In this document: positions 46,001 through 54,236 of the stretch, one piece after another
How the letters are laid out: every line of letters starts with the position of its first letter
Numbering within the stretch: the first letter of the stretch is position 1
Assembly (NCBI GenBank): GCA_017642855.1
Contig: JAEPOO010000003.1
Location: 62,001 to 126,000, forward strand
Source: Pseudomonadales bacterium
GTDB taxonomy: Bacteria > Pseudomonadota > Gammaproteobacteria > Pseudomonadales > Azotimanducaceae
Direction of reading: 5' to 3'
Length of the DNA: 64,000 bases
The notes under the pieces: generated by a model
Database searches by the model: none
Seen by the model: the letters and a program-made list of their open reading frames with translations, nothing else
Told to the model about the DNA's origin: nothing
Made by a program: the position numbers and the translations under genes

Positions 46001-46198
46001 GGCTTCAATGTCAGTGACCGCATCAAACTGACTGTAAACGCCGGTGGTCAGCTCGCCGTAGCATTGAGGCATCATGGAGATTACATCCAGCAGGAGACGC
46101 TGGCGGTCTCCATGGAAATGAGTGATCAACCACAGTCACTGGAATTCGATATTGAAGGTGAAGGCATCAGCCTATCACTAGAAAGACTGCTGGCTTGA
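43064..46198 (+). CDS. ileS: isoleucyl-tRNA synthetase, type 2 (eukaryote-like)
   Basis: Class I synthetase of 1044 residues. HIGH appears as HHGHLVGS and KMSKS as GKKMSKSLRNY. The N-terminus (FVDAEHRVLDFW, then FYDGPPFATGLPHHGH) and the long C-terminal part without the zinc finger that ends E. coli-like IleRS are those of the IleRS2 group, which also includes eukaryotic cytosolic enzymes and the mupirocin-resistant bacterial ones. ATG 43064 follows AACAGGAATAACG; a TTG at 43043 lies within the terminator and is rejected. ileS is normally found with ribF and lspA in this class of bacteria; here it stands alone behind an attenuator. Confidence 0.95.
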   Translation: MSDTTNPTSEGFSFVDAEHRVLDFWQKEKVFQQSLANTEDGEPYIFYDGPPFATGLPHHGHLVGSILKDAVPRYWTMKGRYVQRRFGWDCHGLPIEHEIDKSLGMSSLEAVDKLGVKGYNDECRGIVQRYTAEWEKTINRIGRWVDFDNDYKTMEPWYMESVWWVVSQLWEKDLIYRGEKVVPFSTALGTVLSNFEAGSNYKDVQDPAVTVLFKFQGEDRYIAAWTTTPWTLPSNLALCVGHDIDYIEVKDRDGGQTIVIAEARLEYISKTRDVEVVGHLKGSDLVGKRYEPMFPYFSQYAEEGAFVVLEDDYVTTDSGTGIVHQAPAFGEDDFRVLKAAGITATPCPVDMAGQFTPEVSDFAGQHVKEADKDIIRRLKDSGELYIQDVIDHSYPFCPRSDTPIIYRTIDSWYVKVEQMRDDLLASNAQINWVPGHIKGGRMGNWLEGAIDWAISRNRYWGTPLPIWINDETGSQKCIGSRKALEELTGVELDDLHRENVDPLTFTIEGEPGTYRRITEVLDCWFESGSMPYAQLHYPFENQSMFERGFPAEFIAEGLDQTRGWFYTLIVLGTALYGTHPFKNVIVNGIVMAEDGKKMSKSLRNYSPPDELMETYGADALRLYLINSGLVKAEEQRFADSGVKDMVRRALLPWLNAFKFLNTYTEIDNWKPDSRRSESKNIMDQWILSRLESLKANIAEEMENYRLYNVVPALFDFIEDLTNWYIRLNRPRFWAEGKDDDKLCAYQTLYTTLYELSLSMAPFAPFLSETIYQALREYGGEDMQESVHLCSYPEANQSRIKPLLEQAVTRMQHIILLGRQKRNQEKVKTKMPVASLTIVHRDTELLDEIARLEDYIREELNAKSVEYSTDEKKYIHLYAKPNSPVLGKRLGKQFKAFKQQIEALSSERIDQLQEESSITLGDESFSIDDILIFREAMEGTNAVSDRFISIDMDCTLNEALILEGLAREIVNRIQKSRKDSGFNVSDRIKLTVNAGGQLAVALRHHGDYIQQETLAVSMEMSDQPQSLEFDIEGEGISLSLERLLA

Positions 46199-46199
46199 C

Positions 46200-46500
46200 T
46201 CAGAAGTCCGAACGCTGTCGAAGAGACAGGTTCGCGGTCTCTATAAGCTGATCGACACTGAAGTTTTTTGATGAAGTACGCATCATCGTCATGGCGAATG
46301 ATGTTGATGACCTGTTTCTGACGACATCCTGACATCAGTATGACGGGCGCCGGCAAACTACTGGAGCGAATGGTTCGAAAAATGTCGGTGCCTGACTGAG
46401 CACTCCTGGCTTACAAGGGATCGACAATCTTTTCAATGTGCGCCAGCGCCATGCCAACATCAGTTTCAACAACGCGCAAATCAGTAAAAGCAACGGGTTC
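46200..46500 (-). pseudogene. remnant of a response-regulator receiver domain
   Basis: No intact gene fills 46199-46625. On the minus strand one frame reads VAFTDLRVVETDVGMALAHIEKIVDPL, stop, then SGTDIFRTIRSSSLPAPVILMSG and INIIRHDDDAYFIKK. These are blocks of a CheY-like receiver (the TDLR acceptor region, the PVILMSG strand, and the Lys strand). After an A6 run the next frame continues with NFSVDQLIETANLSLRQRS and TGA at 46200-46202. A stop, a shift and some rearrangement make it non-functional. The rest of the gap to the amidase shows nothing clear. Confidence 0.55.
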
Positions 46501-46625
46501 GTGAATCTATGAACACCCGCTTTTTCGGATCATGTCGTTAAAAAACCCTCGCCAGGAATTCCGTCAACGAGTGTGACATATTACGGATATTCATCTTGAT
46601 GCCCCCCATAAATCGGAGATCATCC

Positions 46626-48041
46626 ATGGAGGAAACACTGCAACTGCCGTTGCGCGAACTGAATAACCGGATTGCAACTGGCCAGATATCTTCCAAAGCG
46701 CTTACCCGCGCCTATCTTGACCGTATAGAGACGATCAACCCCCAGATCAACGCTGTTGTCCACCTGGAAGCAGAAACAGCGATGAAACATGCCGAACGAA
46801 ACGACATTGCTTTAAAAAGTGGCGAAACCCCAGGCAAGCTTTTCGGCATACCCATGACCATCAAAGACAGTCTCAATACGTACGACATGATCACGACCTG
46901 GGGCACCAGTGGTCGCAAGGACTTTCGACCAGGGAAAGACGCGACCTGCGTTGCAAGACTCAGACAGGAAGGTGCCGTCTTGATGGGTAAAACCAATACT
47001 CCGGAATTTACGCTGGCTTTCAAATCAAGCAACAACCTCTTTGGCAGAACGAGCAATCCCTACGACCTCTCGAGAACTTCAGGCGGCAGCAGCGGCGGCG
47101 CTGCCGCATTGATTGCCGCGGGTGGAACACCCTTTGATGTCGGGACAGATACTGGTGGAAGCATCCGACTGCCTGCCCATTTTTGTGGGGTAGCAGGCAT
47201 CAAACCCACCACGGGACGTGTACCGTGCACCGGCAACGGTCTGCCGAGCATGGGCCTCATTGCGCCACTGACACAGCCTGGTCCTATGGCCAGAACCGTC
47301 GATGACCTTTCCTATCTGCTCGACATCATGTCAGGACCGGACAATCTGGATCCTCACTGCGTGCCCACGCCCTGGCAGGATCCGAACGCTGTGGATGTTA
47401 CCAACCTGAGAATCGCCTGGCATACGGATAACGGCCTAATGACACCCACCCCGGAAATTGTTGCCACTGTTGAAAAAGTGAGAGAACTACTGTCTGAGGA
47501 CAACAAGCGCGTCAGTGAAGCGCGTCCAACCGGCGTTGAGATGTCAGCGATGATTTACGGGCACCTGATGCGGGCCGACGACGGTGAAATGGTGGAAGCT
47601 CTGCTGGAACAGAACCACACGGAATCACCCTCCCCCGAAGTGGCCGCCATTCTTGAGCGTTCAGGGCACCCGATTACCGCAAGGGAGTTCGCTCAGGTCA
47701 TTAGCCTTTGGCACAGTTATCAAAGCTCCATGCTAAGTCTGTTTGATGACTTTGATGTCCTGATTTGTCCGGTGAACGCGCATACGGCGATCCCACATGA
47801 TCAAGCGGAAGATTTCCTCGCCTATACCTATACCGCGGCCTACAACCTGACGGGATGGCCCGGCCTCGTCATCCGAGCAGGCACTGATCCTGACGGTCTA
47901 CCCATCGGCGTTCAGATTCTTGCTGCGCCTTTTCGAGAGGATCGCTGTCTCGCAGTGGGAAAATGGCTTGAAGATCAACTCGGGACATTTCAAGGGCCGG
48001 AACTAACATCTGGGCAAGGCGTTGAACCATTCAACGCGTGA
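46626..48041 (+). CDS. amidase-signature family amidohydrolase
   Basis: An amide hydrolase of 471 residues from ATG 46626. The Ser-cisSer-Lys triad is visible as Lys80 (MTIKDS), Ser155 in TSGGSSGG and nucleophile Ser179 in GTDTGGSIR. CGGAGATC before this ATG is a fair ribosome site, better than for the ATG at 46599. The substrate range of the family is broad. An amidase would complete nitrile degradation begun by the nitrile hydratase 9 kb away (nitrile to amide to acid), but the genes are not linked in an operon. Confidence 0.92.
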   Translation: MEETLQLPLRELNNRIATGQISSKALTRAYLDRIETINPQINAVVHLEAETAMKHAERNDIALKSGETPGKLFGIPMTIKDSLNTYDMITTWGTSGRKDFRPGKDATCVARLRQEGAVLMGKTNTPEFTLAFKSSNNLFGRTSNPYDLSRTSGGSSGGAAALIAAGGTPFDVGTDTGGSIRLPAHFCGVAGIKPTTGRVPCTGNGLPSMGLIAPLTQPGPMARTVDDLSYLLDIMSGPDNLDPHCVPTPWQDPNAVDVTNLRIAWHTDNGLMTPTPEIVATVEKVRELLSEDNKRVSEARPTGVEMSAMIYGHLMRADDGEMVEALLEQNHTESPSPEVAAILERSGHPITAREFAQVISLWHSYQSSMLSLFDDFDVLICPVNAHTAIPHDQAEDFLAYTYTAAYNLTGWPGLVIRAGTDPDGLPIGVQILAAPFREDRCLAVGKWLEDQLGTFQGPELTSGQGVEPFNA

Positions 48042-48063
48042 AATCGTCTAAAGTTCAACGGAA

Positions 48064-48102
48064 TGAACGATTTAACCCGTATTGTTCACGTTACATCGTT
48101 CA
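48064..48102 (+). promoter_or_regulatory. inverted repeat upstream of tolC-like gene
   Basis: TGAACGAT (48064-48071) and ATCGTTCA (48095-48102) are perfect inverted copies spaced by 23 nt, centre to centre 31 nt, about three helical turns. Another small palindrome, GTTGAACCATTCAAC, lies at 48020-48034 in the end of the amidase gene. They might be operator half-sites for the efflux gene; no regulator gene is adjacent. A weak RNA hairpin is the alternative. Confidence 0.35.
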
Positions 48103-48172
48103 AAACTGGCCCGTTTGAGGTGACATCGGCTATGCTACGCAGCCTTCCGCAGTAAACCGGGCCAAACTGACT

Positions 48173-49549
48173 ATGCAATCTGCTGGACCAAATAACATGT
48201 TCAAAGTTTTTTTCAGAGCCATGGCGCTATTCGTCGCCATCACCACATCCACCACAGCATCTGCTGCCACACTTGAAGAGATCTACGATCTTGCCGTGGA
48301 TAACGACCCTGAATTGGGTGCAGCTCAGGCCGTGTTTCTTTCCCGTAACGAAGTGGTTGATCAGAGTCGCGCGCTGATTTTGCCAAGTGTTTTTCTCGGC
48401 GGTCAAACTTCCAATAACAAAAGAGAATTTCTGGGTTCTGGACTGCCAGACTCCGAATTCAACGATCACAGCTGGTCTGCTGTCTTGACTCAGCCCGTTT
48501 TTAGACTCGATAGCTGGTATCGGTTCCAGCAGTCCAAAAACATCCAGGCGGAAGCTTTAGCGAACTTCGCGGCAGAGCAGCAGGCACTTCTCGTCCGAGT
48601 CGCGGAAAGTTACTTCGCCATCCTGGATGCAGAGGCTGCTCTCTCCGCGTCAAATGCTGAGCGAGACGCCGTGCAGCGCCAGCTTGAACAAGTTCAGCAA
48701 AGATTTGATGTCGGTTTGGTCGCAATAACAGACGTTCTCGAATCCCAGGCAGCGTTCGATTCATCTACCGTGAACGTGATCGAGGCAGAGGGTTTGCAAT
48801 CGACCAGCTTCGAGCCTCTCGTCAGACTCACTGGCAGCATCTTCGATGACATCAATGGTCTCGCGGACGACTTCCCGGTGCGCTATCCGGATCCTCAGAA
48901 CGAAGACGCCTGGGTACAGATGGCACTGGAGAACAATTATTCTCTCGCCGCTGCGAGGGAGAGAATGAAAACTGCGGAGCGCGGACTAAAGCTGGCCAAA
49001 TCCGGCCACTACCCCACCATCGATGCGCAGGTGCAATACGCTCACAGCGTGTCCGGTGGTACCAGTTTCCTGGGGGATAAGATTGATCAGACCAGCGCTA
49101 TCCTGAGCATGAACGTCCCGATCTATCAGGGTGGCGGTGTTCGCTCCCAGGTGAAGGCAGCGGGATACGATCTGGAAGCGGCGCAAAAAAACATGGACCT
49201 GATTCAAAGGCAGGTGGTAGAAAACACTCGCAATCTGTACATCGCCATTAACACCGATGTTGCAAGAGTCAGAGCGAGACTGCGCGGCATCGAATCCAGT
49301 CAAAGCGCCCTGGATGCTACTCAGACGGGATACGAAGTTGGTACCCGAAACATCGTCGATGTCTTGAACGCACAGCGTAATCTCTTCCTGTCACAATTTC
49401 AGTACGCCAGTGCTCGACATCTTTACGTTCTGGATACGCTGAGGCTGAAGCAGATCGTTGGCACCCTGAGCCCACAGGACCTCTACGACCTGAATCAGTT
49501 CATCGATAGCGGCATCGTTGTATCCAGAACGACACCCACTACTCGGTGA
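48173..49549 (+). CDS. TolC-family outer membrane efflux protein
   Basis: An outer membrane factor of up to 458 residues. A signal peptide ending near TASAA is followed by the two repeated coiled-coil halves of TolC (LEEIYDLAVDNDPELGAAQAV; later RNIVDVLNAQRNLFLSQFQYASARHLYVLDTLRLKQ). It forms the trimeric exit duct for type I secretion or RND pumps. The inner partners are not here. ATG 48197 gives a more usual signal peptide than ATG 48173. The stop overlaps the next gene (GTGA). Confidence 0.92.
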   Translation: MQSAGPNNMFKVFFRAMALFVAITTSTTASAATLEEIYDLAVDNDPELGAAQAVFLSRNEVVDQSRALILPSVFLGGQTSNNKREFLGSGLPDSEFNDHSWSAVLTQPVFRLDSWYRFQQSKNIQAEALANFAAEQQALLVRVAESYFAILDAEAALSASNAERDAVQRQLEQVQQRFDVGLVAITDVLESQAAFDSSTVNVIEAEGLQSTSFEPLVRLTGSIFDDINGLADDFPVRYPDPQNEDAWVQMALENNYSLAAARERMKTAERGLKLAKSGHYPTIDAQVQYAHSVSGGTSFLGDKIDQTSAILSMNVPIYQGGGVRSQVKAAGYDLEAAQKNMDLIQRQVVENTRNLYIAINTDVARVRARLRGIESSQSALDATQTGYEVGTRNIVDVLNAQRNLFLSQFQYASARHLYVLDTLRLKQIVGTLSPQDLYDLNQFIDSGIVVSRTTPTTR

Positions 49550-50655
49550 GTCTCTTGAAATATCTAGCAGCGCTAGCTGCATCGATCGTTGTTATCGCGG
49601 CGTTCTTTTCTTTTGCCACCGGCGAAGAAGCAGAGAGCAGTAACTTGGACATTGCCGCTGACGCTGCCCTGGAAAACGTTTTCTATACAGACGATGAGAA
49701 GAACAACATCGCCGTTTTTGAAGACGCCAGCCCGAGTGTTGTCTTCGTTACCAACACTCAATTGCGCAGACGCAGGTTTTCGCTGAACGTTATGGAAATA
49801 CCGCGAGGCAGCGGAACTGGCTTCATTTGGGATGAATCCGGCCTGATTGTCACCAACTTTCACGTCGTATACGGCGCCAATCGAATAACCATTACGCTGC
49901 AATCGAACAAAAGCTACGAAGCGGAGGTTATCGGAACTGCGCCGGAGAAGGATATAGCGCTGCTGAAAATCAATGCACCCGAAGAGGACCTGCAACCACT
50001 GCCTTTGGGTGACTCCGCCTCCCTTGCCGTGGGTCGAAAAGTGCTCGCTATCGGCAACCCGTTTGCTCTTGATACGACCTTGACCGTAGGCGTTGTGAGC
50101 GCACTGGGAAGGGAAATCAAATCCATCACAAACAGAACCATCAAAAACGTTATCCAGACTGATGCTGCCATCAATCCAGGAAACTCCGGCGGCCCGCTAC
50201 TCAACTCGCACGGCAAGCTTGTTGGCGTGAACACCGCAATCTACTCGCCATCAGGAGCCAGCGCCGGCATTGGCTTCGCGATCCCGGTCAACACGGTTAA
50301 GAAAATCGTTCCACAGCTGATCGAACATGGTCGTCTGATTCGACCCGTCCTAGGTATTGAGACACTCACTGACTATTGGACCAGACGTTTACGTGTGAAA
50401 GGTGTTGCTATCCTGGCGGTGCGGGAAGGTATGCCTGCTGACCTGGCCGGCATGGTAGGTGTCAGGGAAGACCGTCAAGGAAACATTCATCTGGGTGACG
50501 TCATTATTGCGATCAATGACGAAAGCGTTACCAATGAAGACTCGCTGCTGACACAGCTGGAGCAGTACAAGCCAGGCGATATTGTCGAGGTCACTACGTT
50601 GAAGGACGATGAGATCGTTAATTACGATGTCACCCTGGTCGCACCGGAAGAGTAG
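49546..50655 (+). CDS. S1C (DegS/HtrA-like) serine protease with one PDZ domain
   Basis: A 369-residue envelope protease. An N-terminal anchor or signal (about 5-24) is followed by the trypsin-like domain with His106 (VTNFHVV), Asp136 (EKDIALL) and Ser214 (NPGNSGGP). One PDZ domain follows (about 255-365). A single PDZ and a retained N-terminal helix are like DegS, yet HhoB/DegQ-type truncated relatives look similar. It begins with GTG inside the tolC-like stop. Confidence 0.92.
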   Translation: MSLLKYLAALAASIVVIAAFFSFATGEEAESSNLDIAADAALENVFYTDDEKNNIAVFEDASPSVVFVTNTQLRRRRFSLNVMEIPRGSGTGFIWDESGLIVTNFHVVYGANRITITLQSNKSYEAEVIGTAPEKDIALLKINAPEEDLQPLPLGDSASLAVGRKVLAIGNPFALDTTLTVGVVSALGREIKSITNRTIKNVIQTDAAINPGNSGGPLLNSHGKLVGVNTAIYSPSGASAGIGFAIPVNTVKKIVPQLIEHGRLIRPVLGIETLTDYWTRRLRVKGVAILAVREGMPADLAGMVGVREDRQGNIHLGDVIIAINDESVTNEDSLLTQLEQYKPGDIVEVTTLKDDEIVNYDVTLVAPEE

Positions 50656-50671
50656 TAGGACCAGAAATTAA

Positions 50672-51061
50672 ATGTTCCTGTACGAACTGAACAGAGCTCA
50701 GAAAGAGGCATTTATCTGCCTTTGTCATGATGTCGTCGTTTCCGACGGCGACCTTACGCCGGACGAACAGCAGATGATGGATACGCTGAGACGTGAAATC
50801 GGATTGGATGAAAATTTCGAGCCTCACTACATACCGGTAGATGGGATTAACGAGATTTTTGACACAAGAAGGTCTCGAGTTGCTGTTGTCATCAATCTGA
50901 TCAGGCTCGGGTATGCCGATGGCGCCTTCGAGGTCGAAGAGCAGATGCTCGTGAAACAGGTCTACAAGTTGTTTGAACTGACCGAGAATGACTTCAGACT
51001 CATCGAAAACTGGGTGCGACGCCTTGTCGCGTTGGAAAAAGAAGCCCTCGCGCTGATGTAG
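50672..51061 (+). CDS. TerB-like helical protein
   Basis: A 129-residue all-helical protein. The block AFICLCHDVVVSDGDLTPDEQQMM and the later LIRLGYADGAFEVEEQMLVKQV repeat the 'D-G-x-x-x-x-E' pattern of TerB/DjlA-N domains. These bind metals or partner proteins in tellurite resistance and membrane stress. No other ter gene is near. It lies 16 nt after the protease gene. Confidence 0.8.
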   Translation: MFLYELNRAQKEAFICLCHDVVVSDGDLTPDEQQMMDTLRREIGLDENFEPHYIPVDGINEIFDTRRSRVAVVINLIRLGYADGAFEVEEQMLVKQVYKLFELTENDFRLIENWVRRLVALEKEALALM

Positions 51062-51070
51062 CGCCAGCTC

Positions 51071-51682
51071 ATGTTTCGCACATTGATCCTGCTGTCTTTC
51101 CTGCTTATCGGATGCGCCACATCCCCTGGTAGCAATGAGCCAAAAGAATCAACAGTCATAATAGAAACTGGCGAGAGACTGATCGCACAACCACCTGAAG
51201 GTTGGCAACAGGTTTCGCTGGTTAACAACATGACACTACGGGTATCTGATTTCATTCCTGCGAGCGAAGACCCTGCAATATGGACCACAAAAATCTCCTA
51301 TGAGTCGCACCGCGCCGACCAAATCGAGATAGACCCGTTGGACTTACTGGCCATCGATACGCAATCCGCGGAAAAAAACTGTTTTGCCACACAGCAGTTC
51401 AATATCTACGCAGGCTATGAGAACAACTATGAATCGGCTGTGCAGTTGCTGCTCTGTAACGAAAACAGGAATCGTCAGATGGGAGAGATTGCCCTGATCA
51501 AAGCGATCAGAGGCAACGAGCACTACTACGTTATCCGGCTGATTCGCAGGATCCCGCCTTTTTCACCCGGAGAGCATCAACTGGAAGACGAGGAAATTGC
51601 ATCCTGGGCCCGCTACATGAGCCGTATCTACGTATGCGATGACAGCGAGCAGCATCCCTGTCGGTCCGCGACTTTTCGATGA
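51071..51682 (+). CDS. lipoprotein of unknown function
   Basis: A 203-residue predicted lipoprotein with lipobox LIGC (Cys15). The mature part shows beta-strand and helix alternation (PPEGWQQVSLVN, later FNIYAGYENNYESAV) and two late Cys residues near the C-terminus. No family recognised. It lies 9 nt downstream of the TerB-like gene, in the run that started with the TolC-like gene. Confidence 0.72.
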   Translation: MFRTLILLSFLLIGCATSPGSNEPKESTVIIETGERLIAQPPEGWQQVSLVNNMTLRVSDFIPASEDPAIWTTKISYESHRADQIEIDPLDLLAIDTQSAEKNCFATQQFNIYAGYENNYESAVQLLLCNENRNRQMGEIALIKAIRGNEHYYVIRLIRRIPPFSPGEHQLEDEEIASWARYMSRIYVCDDSEQHPCRSATFR

Positions 51683-51748
51683 AATCGCCTACTCGATATT
51701 CAGCCTGCACGGCTACCTGAACCTTCAAGCCCTGATGAAAATGGGCCC

Positions 51749-52504
51749 ATGGCCCTCTTAGATTGTCTAAGGCAACACTCCTATGCTGTGACGCCCGGCC
51801 TCTGCCTGTTGTGCCATCAGGAAACCAGGCGCTCACTGGACCTGTGTCAGGCATGTGAATCGGAACTGCCGAAATTGGGAAATTCGTGCGATTACTGTGC
51901 TGAACCATTAGCCACAGACGCCAGCGGCATTTGTGCACAGTGCCTGAGGGCACCACCGCCATTCAGCGCCGCACTGTGCGTCTTTGAGTATGCCTATCCT
52001 GTTGATCACCTCTTGCAACGATTCAAAGACAGTGGTCAGCAGGTTGCCGGTTATGTGTTGACCCGGCTGGCGGCGGTCAACCTCAAGGAAACTTTGAATC
52101 GTTTACCTCCGGAACATCTGTTAATCACTTCTGTGCCATTACATTGGAGAAAAACCAGAAAACGAGGCTTCAACCAATCGCAGTTGATCGCAGACTGGCT
52201 CAACACAAGCACTGATCTGTCAACTGAACACACGCTCCTCAAAAGACACAGGGATTCAATCAGTCAGCGTAGCCTTGATGCAATGAGTCGACGTCATCAT
52301 CTTCGAGGTGCCTTTGGTGTCTCCAAACCTGAGCTAATCAAGAACAAAACCGTGCTGCTGGTTGATGATGTCATCACCACCACCAGCACGGTAAGCGAGA
52401 TCAGCAGAACGCTTCTTGAACACGGCGCAACGGACGTCATCGTGATCGCCCTGGCTCGAACACCGAGAAACGCCGCGATGAAAACTGGGACGAGGACCAC
52501 CTAA
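51749..52504 (+). CDS. ComF-family phosphoribosyltransferase-like protein
   Basis: A 251-residue protein. Four Cys pairs at the N-terminus (CLLCHQ, CQACE, CDYCAE, CAQCL) form zinc ribbons. The C-terminal PRTase fold contains RKRGFNQSQLIADWL and the PRPP loop VLLVDDVITTTST. ComF is needed for DNA uptake in competent bacteria, acting with PriA on incoming single strands. It begins at an ATG (51749) without a clear ribosome site. Confidence 0.92.
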   Translation: MALLDCLRQHSYAVTPGLCLLCHQETRRSLDLCQACESELPKLGNSCDYCAEPLATDASGICAQCLRAPPPFSAALCVFEYAYPVDHLLQRFKDSGQQVAGYVLTRLAAVNLKETLNRLPPEHLLITSVPLHWRKTRKRGFNQSQLIADWLNTSTDLSTEHTLLKRHRDSISQRSLDAMSRRHHLRGAFGVSKPELIKNKTVLLVDDVITTTSTVSEISRTLLEHGATDVIVIALARTPRNAAMKTGTRTT

Positions 52505-52667
52505 AGTCAACAAGCCATCGTGCTTTACGCGTTGCTCCCTGACCCTGAGACAGCCAGGGAGGGTACTCGGAGACATTCGACTTCATCGAGAGACTTCCGC
52601 AGGATGACGCTTTCTACGCGAACAGCTGAATGCTAAAGTCCGTTCTTTTGCACAGACTCCTGAATTC
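52505..52667. other. intergenic segment comF-nudC
   Basis: A 163-nt gap. It holds a 7-bp stem (CTCCCTG at 52535-52541 with CAGGGAG at 52555-52561) that lacks a T run and so is not a convincing terminator. I see no gene and no strong promoter; nudC must be started from within or from comF. Confidence 0.5.
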
Positions 52668-53507
52668 ATGGACTGGGAATACGCAAACATACGTGAAGAC
52701 TTCAACCCGGGTATCGTCACGGGAAACTCGCATGACGCCAGCTATCACATCGTTGTGTCAGACGGGGAGATACTCTGTGTGGACGGCGCCCACCCCTGGA
52801 GACCACTGACCCAGGACGAATGGCGCTGGTGTGGGCTTGAACCTATGTCGACCCATTACCTGGGCGATCTCGGCGGCACCCCTATCTTTGCTGAGGAAGT
52901 CAATCCGGACGCTGAAGAACCACCGGGTTACGAATTCGATTCTCTCTGGTCGTTTCTGACATCCGTCGAGCAACCCGTCTTCTATTTGATCGGTCGTGCC
53001 AAACAATTGGTGGAATGGCATCGTCATCATCACTTTTGCGGAGCATGTGGCGCTGAGACTTCAACCGCACCTATCGACCGATCAAGAAAGTGTGAATCCT
53101 GTAACCTGGCCTTTTACCCAAGACTGTCCCCTTCGATTATCGTGCTGGTCACACGCGGCGAAGAAGTACTGCTCGCTCGAAACGCCCACGCACGAGGAAA
53201 CTTTTACAGCACGCTCGCCGGTTTCGTGGAGCCCGGTGAATCCATCGAGGAAACAGTACATCGTGAGGTGTTCGAGGAAGTCGGCATCCGAGTGAAAAAC
53301 CTGCGCTACTACAACAGCCAGTCCTGGCCGTTCCCGAATTCACTGATGCTGGGTTTCCATGCCGAGTATGAGAGCGGTGAGATCACCATTCAGGAAGAAG
53401 AAATCGCTGACGCTCAGTGGTTCCACTATACAGACATGCCAAATAAGCCAGCAATGATGTCCATCTCCGGTTGGCTAGTCGATGATTTCGTCAAGCGCAT
53501 GAGCTAG
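52668..53507 (+). CDS. nudC: NADH pyrophosphatase / mRNA decapping NUDIX enzyme
   Basis: Cleaves NADH and removes NAD caps from RNA. The 279-residue protein has the zinc ribbon (CGACGAE and CESC), the Nudix box GFVEPGESIEETVHREVFEEVG, and after it the NudC signature, here SQSWPFPNS in place of the common SQPWPFPQS. The change is conservative for the fold. modA starts 3 nt after its stop, so nudC, modABC and srkA may share transcripts. Confidence 0.94.
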   Translation: MDWEYANIREDFNPGIVTGNSHDASYHIVVSDGEILCVDGAHPWRPLTQDEWRWCGLEPMSTHYLGDLGGTPIFAEEVNPDAEEPPGYEFDSLWSFLTSVEQPVFYLIGRAKQLVEWHRHHHFCGACGAETSTAPIDRSRKCESCNLAFYPRLSPSIIVLVTRGEEVLLARNAHARGNFYSTLAGFVEPGESIEETVHREVFEEVGIRVKNLRYYNSQSWPFPNSLMLGFHAEYESGEITIQEEEIADAQWFHYTDMPNKPAMMSISGWLVDDFVKRMS

Positions 53508-53510
53508 GTC

Positions 53511-54236
53511 GTGTTTCGCGACGGCAGACTGATAGTATTCCTGTTTACGCTGATTCTCGCGCAAAACACTCACGCCGAATCATTACGTCTGGCCGTAGCC
53601 GCAAACTTTAAATCCACGCTAACCAGTCTGGTTGACGCTTACCAGACCAGCAGGCCATCAGACATAGAAATCATTCCAGGCTCGACCGGTGCTTTAACAG
53701 CCCAAATCATTCAAGGCGCCCCCTTTCACATTCTGTTTGCCGCTGATCACTTGCGACCTGAGGAGTTAGAACGTCGCTCATTGAGCCGAACGCGAGACAC
53801 CTACGCCATGGGTCAACTGGTTTTCTGGACACCAGGTGCCGTTCCCAAACTGGACACCTTTGCAAGCCCGATTGCCGTTGCCAATCCAAGGCATGCGCCT
53901 TATGGCCTGGCCGCCCAGCAGGTGCTGGCGAAACTCAAGCCCACTGCGAGGCTTGTTTACGGCAACAACGTCGCCCAGGCATTCACGTTTGTGCAAACCG
54001 GTAACGTCGCGGGGGGATTCGTGTCACTCGCCCAGGTACGAGACCAGAATATTCCTACTGAGCACTACTGGCTTGTGCCAAAGCGGTATCATGCTCCCGT
54101 CACACAACAGTTTGTTGTCATGAAAAACGCACCGGAATCCGCAGACCTCTTCGCCGATTGGCTTATGTCGCCTGAGGCCGAACGCCTCATTTCCGATGCT
54201 GGCTATCTGATCAACACCATGGGTGAGCATGACTGA
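53511..54236 (+). CDS. modA: molybdate ABC transporter substrate-binding protein
   Basis: The periplasmic binding protein of molybdate import, 241 residues. A signal peptide ends near AQNTHAES. Typical stretches are LAVAANFKSTL, the oxyanion-binding SSTG-like loop (PGSTGALTAQI), and FAADHLRPEEL. It starts with GTG 53511. The stop falls inside the modB gene (overlap of 8 to 14 nt depending on start). Confidence 0.95.
   Translation: MFRDGRLIVFLFTLILAQNTHAESLRLAVAANFKSTLTSLVDAYQTSRPSDIEIIPGSTGALTAQIIQGAPFHILFAADHLRPEELERRSLSRTRDTYAMGQLVFWTPGAVPKLDTFASPIAVANPRHAPYGLAAQQVLAKLKPTARLVYGNNVAQAFTFVQTGNVAGGFVSLAQVRDQNIPTEHYWLVPKRYHAPVTQQFVVMKNAPESADLFADWLMSPEAERLISDAGYLINTMGEHD

Noticed and set aside
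52535..52561. Hairpin after comF as a terminator
   Set aside because: A 7-bp stem with a 13-nt loop has no T run behind it.
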